Shown here in pieces: positions 1-14,500 of a stretch of 64,000 bases of DNA. This DNA is from Phoronis australis (taxonomy: Eukaryota; Phoronida; Phoronidae), in NCBI GenBank assembly GCA_002633005.1, contig NMRA01000158.1, positions 713,397 through 777,396 on the forward strand, written 5' to 3'. A program made the position numbers and the translations under genes. Below the pieces are notes generated by a model. That model was given only the letters and a program-made list of their open reading frames with translations, had not been told where the DNA came from and searched no databases. Positions within the stretch are counted from its first letter, which is position 1. Each line of letters begins with the position of its first letter.

Positions 1-340
1 TAGTCAGGAATGTAAAATAGAATTATAATGTTTGTATTGAATGAAAGTAGTGTCTGTTTGTAAGTCATGAAATGAAACAAACATCTGTCTTTAAACAGAA
101 GGGGTGGACAGAAAGACAACCTATCACAGATGTGGCACTGGGTGCTGTCCTAAGTTTACCGTCCTTTGCCTCAAAATTGCCATCTGCCACCAGGTGTCAC
201 TGAAGCTTCACCAAATGCATTTTCGAATATCAATTACACATATTCTGGAATTCATTGTTCACCCGCTAATCTTCCTGCCTATAAGAAGTACATATGGCAC
301 CGCACCTCAGTGCTGTTCCCGATCTAGACAAGACACGTAC

Positions 341-491
341 CCTGAGCAGTTCATCTCCCACACGAAGACCTTGCAGTTCAGCAGGACTACCTGGCTGCAC
401 GGCCGACACAAAGATGCCAACCGTGTTTCCTCCGGACAGCCGAATGCCTACACCCCCTTCTTTTCTGAACGTGATGTAGCGAACCTCTCCA
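341..491 (-). CDS. PDZ3 exon, first half
   Basis: Acceptor CTCACTCGCAG, donor CTCAGG/GTACGT. It enters in phase 2 and leaves in phase 0. It encodes [36 protein letters not shown] and LRVGDELLR. The cut after LLR is the usual ZO exon boundary. No continuation exon is readable in 1-340, so the rest of the gene lies outside. Confidence 0.95.
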
Positions 492-3400
492 CTGCGAGTG
501 AGAACAAACATCAAGGAACAGCGGTCTTTATATAACTTTACATTTAGTTCTATTTGTTCACATACGTACTCAGCACTGACAAAAATATTTAACAAAAAAA
601 AAACATGCGTGCACAACAATACTATGAATCCTTGTGAAGTTCACACTGCCATCTGTTGGTCATATACCTAATGATTAAGAGTCTAAAAAGATTCATGTCC
701 CGACTGGGCTCAAACCTGTAACTTTATGTAGTGCATACACACTCTATCGTCCACTGAGGTATTGGGAACACTGGTTGATAACAGAAATCTTATCGGACTT
801 GGCTGAGCACATCTCACAAAAAAATCTTGAGTGAACATTAATACGCCATTTTTTATATTCATCAGATCAAACAGCATCTGCATGCCATGCAAAAAGTCGA
901 AACTTTGGGCATGCAGGAACAGGAATCTCTCTTGTCTTGAAGTCATAACGTAACACTATGTGACCAAAGGCATATAAGAGACTAATGCTAGGTAAGAGTG
1001 GATATCATAAAACCAGCACATTCATAAACAATAAAACTAACTTTATAAAAAATTCAGTGGCGTAAACAGCAAATCTTGAACAGAAGATTTTCAAATTGAA
1101 TAAAAAGATGAATATAATCATAACACAACAGCCTTTGCACCATCAAACAAGATGGCCATAGAATGCATTAATTGCATAAATCTATGTCGGGTAAGCAACA
1201 ACACATGAACACTGTCTTAAATCTAGAGAGACTGAAGTCAAGCAGGATTGCATGGCCCTTACCAAGGTGGTTTGACACGTTGTTGTGATCTAAGCCATCG
1301 CCTTGGAAATAGAAAAGTCAACTCCAGAGTAAGAAAAAAGGTGAACAAAAGGCGATGTATTAATGTTGCTATCCACCAGCACCACAGCTTCCCTGTTATG
1401 GGGAGTTTCAGTCAGTGGGAAAGTGCAACTCCTTGAGTTAAACACCTCTCAAAATAGGTGGATTAAACTGTAGAGATGCGCAACTCCCCCTGCACTGTGA
1501 AAGGCGAACTTCCACTGCAGTATAATCGCTAGATGTCGCAACATGCAACACACGTATTCAATACAGAGTGCAAATCAATTACGCCATCTGGTGTTGAATA
1601 TCAAGGGCAAACGGTAACTTCGATGTCACTATCAGAGGAGTTAGTGGGAAAGGTAAGGGAAGCTGCGCTGGACCGTTGTTTTGTTGATGGAAAAGCAACA
1701 CTTGTCACTTCTTAAAGCTGCCACAAACCACATACTGTCAAATAGACAAACTTTGGATTCAAACCACTTACTGATACAAAACTGGTCTTACTCAAATTAA
1801 AAGTAATGTCTGGACTGCAAGACACTATTTCGCCTATAATGATGCGAAGGATCAAGTTAAAAATTATTACACGTGGTTTCAAGAAATAATCTGCCGACGC
1901 TTCCTTCCAAGCCGTGAAATCACTTCTAATCTGATTAAGAAGCAATTTGATACTTATACTGTAATGGTAAGTAGTCTAAATCAAAAGGTAGTTTTTAACA
2001 GAGGAGTTCACAGCTGGTTTACCTTTAACAATATCATTATTTACAGTGAGACAGGAGAAGAGTGACTGTAAAACTGGCTGATGATTACCTGTAGTCCATG
2101 TGTTTACGGGACATGCCGGTGTCTTGTTGATCCTGTTTACCATAGTAGTTAACAGGTGGGGACATCTGTTGGCCAGAAGAACCTAAGGATAGAGAAAGTG
2201 TTAATTTGTTGAGGGGAATACAGTTTAATAAATGTCCTTTTACACTGAATATTTTAGGATTGAGGAAAAGGATTATATTTTAATCTTATCACTTAAAGCC
2301 GAAACAACGAAAATACACAACTTCAACAGATAACACACACATGAAGTTGAAAGTTAACGAGTAAATGAGATGTATATATGGCGTACACACATCAAGTGTG
2401 TAGGGATTCTCACTGCCAAACTCCATCATTATATGTCTGGATCAATAAAAAGTAATCAAATGCAAGTTTATTATTTTGTTGATACGAGACTTTAATCAGA
2501 TTACAATCACTAAGGCTATCGTTGCTCCACTTCTGATGGAGACCGAGTAAGCTTTGAAGACATCTTGGTCATTTTCCATCTGCAGATCTCACTGAAGTTT
2601 TGAGAGAGTATGCAGCTTGAACAGGAAGTGGGACAAAAATTGCCTCATAGATACCATGACAGATACTTTCTTGCCCAGTGAAAAAATCCTTCACGATTCA
2701 CCAGGCTCATTGGGTCATCTGCTAACATCGGTTTCTGTAGCGTGAGCAGATGAGAATCTTCCAAATCCCCCCTGAACAAGATTCTAGTACATCGCAGTAT
2801 AGGTGGCAGAAATGGTACTCGTTCATACAGTCAAATCGGCTAGAGCAACGCAGGTTAAGTGCTTCAGTCAAGAGCTCTACATAACCACAGCAACCAGGGT
2901 TTGTACCCAAGGCCAGAGAATGAATCTACAAAGTTTCAGTTGGGAATCCACTGGACTCACCAATGAGCCCAGTTACATTCAAAATAAAAGTAGGCGACTT
3001 GAGGGTAGAGCGGTCAGAACGACCGTGTCTTGTGACACACTTACGCATCGGCTCGGTATTGGGTAGAGGTGGCCGTGGGGGAGCATTGTCGAGTGGTGAC
3101 CTGGGCTGATCAGCAGACGGTGAATAACCCTTGTCCAGGTGATCAAATGCCAGTGGTAGTGCAGGTCTGTGGCGAGGTGGAGACGGTGATCGGTTTTTGA
3201 GCAGGTTGACGTTATTCTCCTGCTTGTGTAAGACATCTGGGGTCCTAGACTTGGTAGGGGTGAACTCTGTAAATATAACAAACATGTCAGGTTTCATTGT
3301 TATCAGCTCCAGTCTTATCCATACATGTATTCTGACAAGGTGTTGTATCATGTTTGAGAAGTTCTGAGTCATGTTGAAAAGGTCTGAGCCGTATTTAAAA

Positions 3401-5531
3401 CCATGAGCAGAGTTTGTGAAAAACTTGATTTTTTTTGCTTTTACGATATAAACAATTTAAACAGTATAATTGAAGAACGTTACTTATTTTTATTATCTTG
3501 TCGTAAAATCATAGTGGCCTTCCTCCCCAAGTGAATATAAGTTCTTTCCTGCCAAATACAATTCAATGCACAAACTCAGAATACAACTAGATATTTTTAA
3601 TTTATACCGACGTATGAAAATTTCTACAAGTTCTCCATGAGCTAAAATTTCTTTTACACCATTTATGAGTTATCGTGCATGGAAGCTTTATTTTCCTGAC
3701 TTCCAAGATGAGTATTCACTGACCTATCATTACCCAATGACCGATTTATAAAGACAACACTGATCACTCAACAGCGACTTACCCCCCTCCTTCAGCTGAC
3801 TCGCCTGACGACTGTGACGACCAACTTTTCCCTGACCTTTCACGACCGTCATGTGAAGTTTATCCTTTGCCTTGTCGACTATTTTCTTTGCTTCAGTAAG
3901 TGACAGCTGATCTGTTGACGTATTGTTGAGCTGTTAAAAACAATGTATAATGAGCTAGTGTACAACACAACACACAAATGCTAACAGAATAATACAACAC
4001 TAAACTCCTGACGAATTTGAGATTGGGTGTAATATGCCAGCAAATTCTTTTCAATACACATCTCATCATGCTAAGCTAGCTTTCACACAGCTCTTGAAGA
4101 CCCATGCTGTGCCAATTAGGTCACTTCAAAAATGTAATTATGTCACCTCAAACTATTGTAAATAACTTTGAGGCCAATAGTGCAGTACAATCAATCAGTG
4201 AATGATACTCGGTCCATAGAACGTCTAGTGTTAAGTTGGAGATGCAAATACGCCCTATCAAAAACGGTAATAAGTGTAGGATTACAAAACACAACCAAAG
4301 ATGGCGCTGCAGTGGCTTTAACAGACTTCGCCGTGTCCTCAAATTTTGAGGTATAAAATGAATTCTAACAGCAAAGGTTGTATATGTCCTACGGTAAACT
4401 GTACAACTCATACTTAAAAGGAGGTTTAATATAAGCAGTAACATATGCATTCTACGGAGGTATATCGGTGCATGTAGTTACATCATTTCATGAATAAGCC
4501 GGGCTCCCCAATTTCTCAGACCACCGCATGTAAAAGAAATGGCACATGCAATGTATTACTGGCTGATTGGTACAAACCTTCACTATTGAATCCCCCTCCT
4601 TTAACCCACCGTCTTGAGCAGCCAAGCTGTTGCCAATTATTTCTTTGATGTAAAGTTTATAACCCAACACAATACCAAATTCTGAAAAGAAAACATTGAA
4701 ATTTCTTAATATGAATGAGCAACTTTAAAAAAAAACTCGTTTTGTTTCACCACAAACACATACGTTCACGCAAAACAGTCTTTATGGCAAAAACACCTTG
4801 CAACATAATATAACAGCAGGAGTAACACCATATGCAATCAATAAAGTGTACATTCAACTTGCCAAAACCACAAGACATAATTAGCAACAGGAATCATGGT
4901 TAATGCAAGAAGCAATGAAGCATACCATCTTTTTTACTTTTCTTGGTCAACGTCACTTTGGTTGGGTTGGGGTCTGGCTCACTTCCTGCGGGAACGATGA
5001 TTTTTCGGCGAATAACCTAAACAAACACGAGAACAGAGTGTAGATAGAATTTCGCAGGTGACCCATGACCTCACGACTTACAACCCATCGTCTAATGTCG
5101 AAAAGCAGTAACAGCCGTGGGTATCTATAGCCACTTCCCAGAACACAACACCCTCTATTGTTCTGCTGTATCAACCCCCCCCCACAGTGGTGTGCGTCTG
5201 CACGGCACTTGCTCAGAAGTTGATCACAGCCCCTGTCCTAACCACTAGTTTACCTTTAGCTGGCCATTTTTAATTCAAATGCCAATTAACTGTTATTTAT
5301 TAATGCATAGTGAGGTGCAATGCAGACATGAAAAAATTGAAAAGTCGAGTGAGAAGCAATCAATAACTCTTTACTCGTCTGACTTGGTTCAAAAGTGTGT
5401 TAGCAACATTACCCTTAGAAAACTAGGTCAACCATACAATGCATTTTTCTGTCTCAGAGAAAGAGGAGAGTTGAATTCAGGATACAATGATTAGGTGCAT
5501 TAACACTGATATACATACATACATACATACA

Positions 5532-5562
<31 letters not shown>

Positions 5563-8500
5563 GCATACATATACATACATACATAATTATATAACATACA
5601 TATACACACATATACATATATACATACATACATACATACATATACACACATATACATACATACATACATAACATACATATACACACATACACATACATAC
5701 ATACATACATATACATACATACAGATACATACATATACATACATACACATACATACATACATACATACATATACAATTGTATGTATAGTAAGCACACTTT
5801 CAATGACAGGAGCATCAACTGACCTTTTAACGGATATTGAGACACTATGTGTACAAAAAATTGTGTGAAACCGGCTAGCAATTTCAGACAAATCGACGGA
5901 CTCTACCCAACTAAACTGTGCCGTCGAATTCATGTTGTGTAGTGGATTTAGAAACAACTTACAAAATTGAAAGCTGTGAACATATCAACTACATAATGAA
6001 TCAAGTAAAGTTGTTGATCTCCTTTGCCCGTTTATCGAACACATGATTCACTTTTGCCACTTGTTGGATTAACTATTTTATATCCCACAAATGTATGATC
6101 TGCAATGCAACACCGTTGACGCATAAAATCTCACCTGTTTCAGGCAAAAACAATTGCCAAATTAGACCTTTTTCCAAAGGCTTCAAATATTGTTGTGAAT
6201 GCCCATATTTTTTCGAAACATTGGCTGGTGGTAGATGTGGTCCGGTCGCCCATTCCACGACAATGACTCAAGTTCATTTTTTGACTTAAGTCTAAGATTT
6301 GTCTCAACTTCAAAACTTTGTAATTTCCACATGCGGCAAGTTAGTCAAAATTAAGACAAAACTTAAGTCGAAGACAAACTTTCTTGAAACAGACTTGAGA
6401 CAACTTAAAGTTTAATCTTAAAATTGACTGAAATTTAAAATTTGTCTGGGCTAAATCAGTTTTCTTGAAACGGGCCCCAAAACGTTAAACTAATAACCGA
6501 TTGTTAGGAGCTACTTAATATATTTTCTGAAAAAAATGTAAAATTAATTTTTACTCGTCTGCCACACTGTGTCCTAATTAATTTGGCAAGATTTTACTGT
6601 AAAAAAGTTCATATAAAGCTGCGTCCTAAGGAAATAATACTTCCAAAGGAAAGGGAACAGTATCAGGCTGTAATCAGTGCAACGGGCCCAGCCCTCTTGA
6701 GTGACCAGCACAGGTCTGTGTGCCAGACCGCCAACAATTATAATTCTTTTATGTCAGGCTGTCAACTAACATCATTTGGCATAGAAAAAACATCATACAA
6801 ACATGCTGGCACTTCTTGGACCCAGTGACAAAATGACGTTACATAACTGTCAACACAACGTTATGCCGACTACTCACCAAGTGTACAGTGTCGCCCCCTC
6901 CCTTCAGTGTCGAGATGGCCGTGGTGTAGTCCACGTTCTCCAGTGAATAGCCATTCACACTTAGCACTCGGTCATTAATTCTGCCAAACGACAACAAAAT
7001 AGCAATTGAAAATGCTCAGCACGCAACAGATAAAATCCTAGCCCAAGTAAAAGCATTTAACCCAATTAAGCGTAATACCTAAACCTTTATACAACATTTC
7101 TGGTTACAGGTGTTCCAATACAAAAACAATTTGTTCGTTTTAAATACAAGAGCAATTACGTAAAGAAAATGAATTTCAGATATACGTTTCAAAGCAGCAC
7201 TTACTGTAGCTTTCCCTCAGCAGGCCCAGCTTTGAGAACATCAGATATAGCTATGGATGGGTCACCATTAGCGAAGTGGGGGTTGTCACGGCCACCGCTG
7301 ACTGCTATCCCGAAGCCAAAGCCGGGCATTTTCGTCAAGGCAACATTGTGCGTCTCCCAGATGACCCGCTCCCCAATCTGAAACAATTCATCAGGAAGCT
7401 GTGAATTAACATGTTTTGTTTGTTTCTTTCATATGCTGGCTAAAACAAAAGCGTTTTTGACTGTGTTCTGGTTGGTAATGAAAATGCCAAGGTATGGAAA
7501 TGGTTGTTATGGCCACCTTGATGTTGACAGATGAGATAACCCAAAACTGCTGGAGTTTTCTTGCGTGCTTTTGAAGCGAAATCACTTCCACATGCGTAGA
7601 GATAGAGTGCCTCTATTTATTGTATTAATGAGTACATTACAGAGTGAACATAGCCTCGCTTTAAAAACGAAAAGGGCAGTGAAAAACAAAACTTATTGGC
7701 AAAAATTACCCTTTGTGGGCTGGCTAAAATATTTGCACTTTCACTGTTGAAAACTGCTAGTCTTCTCACCACTCCTGTGAACCTATTAAATGCCTGACAA
7801 AATATCTAACAATACACTGATAGCTCTATCTTTTGGAAGAAACTTTCATTTCTTCAAGGCCCATGAACAAAATTGTAGCAATCTAAAGTTTTGTTACATC
7901 TATAAATAAAGGTACACTTCTCCCAGCTGAAATTGCCCGTGTTATTAAGATTGTTTTTTAGCAGACAATACCTTTTCAGTAGACTGAGTTGATTATTTAC
8001 AACAGTTGGTTATCGGTCGATATTAGGATGTTTACTTGACTGTTGATCTAATATTTCACGTGACATGGCGCTATGCACACAGCTCAATCTGACATAGCAT
8101 ACGACCAGACAACGATCTCAAACCACCACCCGTTTTTGAAGCAGAGCTACTACCGCGGGATCATCTTGCGTGAGATCAGTTTGCACCACATTAGTTACTC
8201 AAATGAACACAAGGGGGTGTCAAGGACGTAGCAATATTCTCACACAGCTGTCCTCACTATCACACCACTTAACTCATTACTAATACATTTCCGTATGTGT
8301 AAATTACATAGCACCACTTAACACATTGCTTGAGATATTGTGCATATGAATTCTAGATAGCTAAGCAGTAGCACTATACTTTTAGACACCTAACAAGGCC
8401 CTAGAAGGCTCCGTAAATGAGAGCCGACGAGGAGCATAGTGCCCCGTGAAAATTTCCCGTGTTGAAATTGCCTTCTTGGAAATAAAATACAAGAGGCCCT

Positions 8501-11500
8501 ACACGTTATCTCACTGAGACATTATTAAGCAGCACAGATCAGTTGGGTCACCACAACGGTGCTCAAAATGAACATGGGACTCCTTTCCATACTCCAACAC
8601 ATTAGAGTACAACACAGGCAAAACTAAATAACAAGACAGGTGTTTCAAGGATTGCTTACTTATGACTAAGGAGATTTCAATGTATGCATAAACTGACAAG
8701 ACACATACTGATGTAAACAAGGAATGAGTTGAAACCATGCCAGCACTCCCTTTCATCTTGTCCTTGACACTCTAAAGGCGATTTTTTTTTCTGCATAACC
8801 TCCGAAAAAAATTACGAAGAGATCGATTTGTCTCACAAGACGAAATCCATATGACGAGACTGATGTCATGAATTTAGCTGCTTAGAACAATAATTCTGTC
8901 ATCCAACTTTTACGGCAGAGGGTATTTTGTGCCTTTGAACTATAATAACTTCTGTCCTTCTGGTAGGACAACTTTGCCCAATCTTGCCATCAATACACCA
9001 TAACTGTGTTATGGCTGGCGATGGAACTTTCATAGTACAAATGTTAAGCGCCACCTATGAGTAACAATTTATAAGGATGAACAGCTAAAGAGGAATTTTA
9101 CAACAATTTTTTAATTCTTAGTAATAATGCTGCTTTAAAATTACCACTGTTGTACTGTGACTTACAAAAATGTCAACAGTATGATGTATTCAATGCTGAA
9201 AGAATTTATCTTTCATCTATGTCAGACTTGGTTCATCTTATCTTTAGAACAAGGAGATTAGATCTAGTGGAAATTGCTTTCAAGATTTCAATGCCATTCA
9301 TGAAGACTGGACAGACATTTCATTCAACTGGTCTGTGGTTCTTCTTCAATGTATTAACATTCAGTGAAGCGTGCCTGGTTCAATAGCTGAGCTTAAACTA
9401 GTACAGGCCTAAGCTTATTTTTAATACCATTTAATAGGCAGAAAAATTGTCCGTTCAATCATCCAACTAGAGAAAACCATTGTGCACCTAGTCTACAGAC
9501 AGACTCCATACAGGAATTTTGAATAGGCACAGTACTTAACTCTGCATGATGCCCAAGTCGACTCTGAAAACTAACAATAATTCAATTTCCCTTTCATCAA
9601 TGGACACACTGCTTTCTAACATAAAAGGATAAGACATAACTATCTGTAGCTGTGGTACAAAGGTGTGCGCTTTGAGTTAGTTACACATAGGTACAACCAA
9701 GGACTAGCATGACTGCTGTTGCCATTTAGCCGGCATCATGTGAGTCAAACTGCCCTGACGGGGCAGCACTAAGACAACCCGGAACAACATATAAGCTGTT
9801 GCCATTAAGCCAGCTTCATACCCTAGAAGTCAATGACGCTGCTGCCATGCAGCCAGTGTTTCATCTCCGCAAGAAGAACAACACCACCACCTTCCAACCA
9901 GGCCCTGCCGCTCATCCACGTCCACACCAACCACAGCAAGGACAGAGGGCGAGATCGACCAATCTTGCAAAGCTGTCCGAGGGCTTCGCCCCCCCATCTA
10001 CTCTACTAGTACTAGTCACACATAGGTGAATGATTATCTAAGCCATCTACAGCTTGCCTGGCCCGTATTAATCAGCACCACAGAGTAATGGTAAATAAAA
10101 CGCCTAATCCAGAGATCAACGGATTTAGCACCCACATCCACTAATAAGCAACCAGGTGTGAGCCTTTCATTCACCCGCATGTAATCCATACATCTGGGCT
10201 AGTGCCAGTATATCAATCCTTGATCTGGGGCACCATGAAATGTAGAAGCCGCCTAATGACATACACAAAGTTGTACCTGAACAGAATCATCTGAACCTGC
10301 AATAGATGCACTGTCCTCTTCCTCTAGTCTCATACTAGCGCAGCACCTCAGCTCTACATCTAGAGCCACTGCAACATAAACCTGTCCATGTTAACTGTGT
10401 GGAGTCAATCCTTCAATTGGAGCCAATATGTTATATTGCCAAATAAATACCAGTCTATATTTGAACAACAGCACACAACAAGCTATTCAAACACCTGCAT
10501 TATACCACATACCACAGTTATTTTAGTCTAATGTTTGATAATAACATGATCAATAGGTTCTTGTTTCCGATTTGCAACATAAAATGTTATATTCTGATCA
10601 TAAGAAACCTGGGCAAGCTAGCTAAGCTATTAATTAAACTAAAGAAATAAAAATCGAGTGAAAAAATCGACTGAGTATTTCAACTTCAACCAACAATTTT
10701 GTTGAATTTTGCTCAATTCAAAAACACTAAGCATGAGACTGGAGCTATACGACAATATTGCACGCTGAAAAGAGCTTCCGGTTCATTGCCTCGATGTACT
10801 GAATAATCTACAGAGACTGTCTTCTTGCCATGTGAGAAACACATTGAAGTGCAAGTGAGTGTTTTTCTTTCCTGATGAAAGAACAAACACATGGATTGTC
10901 TGCAAAAATGTCTAAGCATAATGAATCAATGAGCTGTCATATTGACCAAGGTATATTCCTTTATACAAGCTAATTTCAATGGACAAATTAGAGTGCTCGC
11001 CAGGACATCAGGGGAATTCACAGGATACAATCTATAGGTAAATGAGTGGAATACTATTACAAGTGGACAGAGAATAAACATCGATATAATGTTCTTTCAT
11101 GCCAGATTGTTTTATATCAAACTGAACATACGTCCAACATAGAAAATTCTAACAGAAGAAGACTGTGTGCCAAGACTGGATGATATAAGTAATATACCAA
11201 AGCCAAACCACATTAATACCATAAACAATCGAATTAACGCCCACAATCATGTAAAGCCAACCAGGCAACCCCTTACTTTTGCTCACTTTCTATTTCTGAG
11301 AAATTTCACTTAAGCGCCGACTGCTCAAGCTAGCGGCCCTCTTTATTTGGTTCACCACACTGATTTTTAAGCAAAATAAAGTAAGGTTTCATATAAGCCA
11401 GAACATCACATTCTGTTAGTGGCTATGCCAAATGCATTAAACCATGACTGTGAATTTGAAACAGACAGTTACCTAGACTACTTGTCAGCTGTAGACTCAC

Positions 11501-14500
11501 AAGCTACATAACAACAAATTAATTTTTCAAAAGACCCTGTCTTTCCTCGCAATTTTAGGAACCATATCCCGGTCTTCTTTACTAAAGTGAAAGGCAGGTG
11601 ACATCTTTGAGGGTGACCTATATTTCCATACGGTTAAAATTCTTCAATTTGGAACAAAATAATTGCTAAAATTATTGAATTTTTAATTTTCAGAATATAA
11701 ATCGGTAAATAAAACAACAAGAATGGATCAACTGAAATTTGAAATTTTCGGAGGTAACAACTTCCTTTATCAACAAAAACAGAAATAAAGTAAAATCAAA
11801 CACAAAATGACAATTGACATATAAGATACGGTGTAATGAAAATGATACATTTTTGCATAAAAAATTCAATGACATATTTTAAGAAGTTTTTATGTTCAAT
11901 CCATGAGGTTCTATTGTGTTCAGTTTGTCTATCCAATATTGTTCTCTTTTAAGTCTGTGAGGGGTACTGGGGTGTTGGAGTTTTTCTATTATTTGTACAG
12001 AAAGATCTTGAATATTATGGTTTTTGGAATTGAAATGATTACCTATAGTATCAGAAATGTTTTTGTGTATTATGTTAAATCTAATGTTCAGAGGCGCACT
12101 ACATAGTTGCAAATGTTCAATTGTTCAAGATGCAAGCTGCAAACAAAAGGAGGAGTTTGTGCTTAATGTATCCACCTTTGCACCTTCCAAGATTTTGAAG
12201 ACATTCACATGTCAGTTCTAGAATTGCGGCAGGTATTTTTCACTATGTATTTTCTCCTTTCTCAAGTTGCAAACTAAAGTTACCCCAATACACATAATTA
12301 TTAGACAGGGCAGATTCAACTTGTCAACAATAGCCTTGCAGACAAATTCGTTGAATTTCAGGTTTGTCAACTTCAATTATTTTAAAGGTCATATAGATGG
12401 CGAGGATGACTGTCTAAATGAGGTAAAGCACCCATATTTAGGCACGCATGTTACGTGGTTTACATCAAGCTATGAAATTTCGGATTTCAGCACATCTCTG
12501 AGTTAAGTGCCAACCTCTGATTCCCAAAGTGCCTAGTAAGTTAACTCAAATATTCAGGGTATGCACACTTATTCATGCCTTCATTCCTAAACCAGACTAT
12601 GATATTCACCTAATTTCCCCTTTTCCAACAGTGAACTTTTCATATTGGCGATGTCTAGAGTAATGAGAGTGTGAAAGTGACTGCAATTAATCCCCACTCA
12701 GTTTCAGTGGACAAAAATTTAATTAATACGTTCCGCCATTCCTTAAGCCTTATTCATCTTATTTTCCACTCAATAGTGGACTTTTCATGTAGGTGCCCTC
12801 TAGAGTAACGAGAGCGTGAAACTGACTGTGCTTAAGATTTGATCCTGACTCAGATTCGGTAAACAGAAATTCCATTACTACATAGTGGTTCATTAATTTA
12901 AAAACAGAGGAATAAATCCCAATGTCGATCCCTCCCATTGCTTGATTAGATTAACCTCACTAATTTATTTTAACTTTTTTACATCGGCTGGGATCGAAAT
13001 TCTTCTGCTTTATCAGCTGCAGCCACTGATAATCAGGACACATATTCTTTGCAGGGAAAATGGGAAATTTATATGGAACGTGATGTCCTTACGTCTGATA
13101 TTTCAAGAACTTTGCCTTCTAGCATAAGCCATATTAGTACACCTCATTACACAACAGTGGAAATTTGCCGGAATTATGATAACAGGAAAAATGTTAAAAC
13201 CCAGTGGGCTAAAATCTCCCGTCTGCATTGCATGGGATTTATAGGTGGCCATGAACGGCTGTCCACCAAAGACCTGATCCAAGTGCCATTAGGCGGAATA
13301 GTGCATTTCAATATGACACAATATATAAAGGTAAATAAAACAACGAGAATGGATCAACTCAAATTTTCGGATATAATAACATCCTTCGTCAACAGAAACA
13401 GAACTAAAGACTTGTTTAATAAGACACAACTATTTCAAAAATCTGCGATCAAACACAACAGACAAACATCACTTCCTCTCTTACAGCTAATCTGCATGAT
13501 AACTAAACTATGTAATCGCTGGTTTAACTGCATATCTAATCACTGTTTTTAATCACTTTTCTTGAGAAGTTTTAATCAATACTCTGATGGCTACTTACCC
13601 AAGATACCAATCCTTTCCCTTCATTAATAAACAATTAATAATTGCTAAACTGCCATTAGTTAAACAAGCAGTAAGTTGGTTCACTTTAAGGTGAAGTATG
13701 CAAAGCATCCGTCTCAGCAGGTGGTCTCTAATTTCCCTCACTATTTGCCAATTAATATTAACAGTAACCTTAGCTGGCAACCAAATTAGAATTGAAGTTG
13801 AGACATTTCCTATCAAAATCACTATGTTGAAATGTCAATCAACTTGGGTAATACCGTATTGCTCCTGGGGGTCAAACTAGAGACTAGGTAGCCAACATAT
13901 GTGTTAAGTAGTTTAGAACTATATCCACAATTCTGTATATTTAGCCAAATCTCTATAGAAAATTAGCTCTGTAAAAGTTAATATTCTCTGAAAGTAGGAA
14001 GCCCATACTCTATGTTTTTTTAACTTACAGTAATACCAATCTATTATAAATTGGATCATATAATTAATGTGCCTTTTTATCAAATTTACATTAATAGTGA
14101 AACAATGATACCATTGACAAGAAGAAATTCAAATTGATATAAATAATTATTCAAGAAGATATATCAAAAATGCTGTTATAGTTTTCTAAAACATCGTTTG
14201 GTTGTCCTTCATAAAAACCATAAAAATCCTAGTTTTTGATAGTCCATCAGGCTAAATTGGGACATTTTAAAAACAATTAACCAAGATTGTTAGTGAGAAC
14301 AGCAGATAACGTTATAGTACTTGAAAGTCTGAAATGAATACAATCAACAATCAGCTATTTCTGAGACATGACAAAACAAAGTTAGCCAACAGTGGACATT
14401 TTGCTAGGGACCTATATAACCTTTATCAGATGATCAAGTTATGTTGAGTACCCAAAGGCAAAACACATGGGCCATCATGGAAACCATTAGTCCAACAATG

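Noticed and set aside
3267-3372. Upstream extension of the 2926-3372 frame
   Set aside because: Lies before the ATTTACAG acceptor at 3267; intronic.
5511-5774. Regular short repeats resembling a CRISPR array
   Set aside because: A simple tetranucleotide repeat without spacers, in an animal intron.
5454-5957. Two long minus-strand frames rich in Met-Tyr-Val-Cys
   Set aside because: Translation of the ATAC microsatellite.
13049-13552. 167-codon plus-strand frame
   Set aside because: Contains the 90-bp repeat also found near 11698; no domain, no splice phase fit to the surrounding minus-strand gene.
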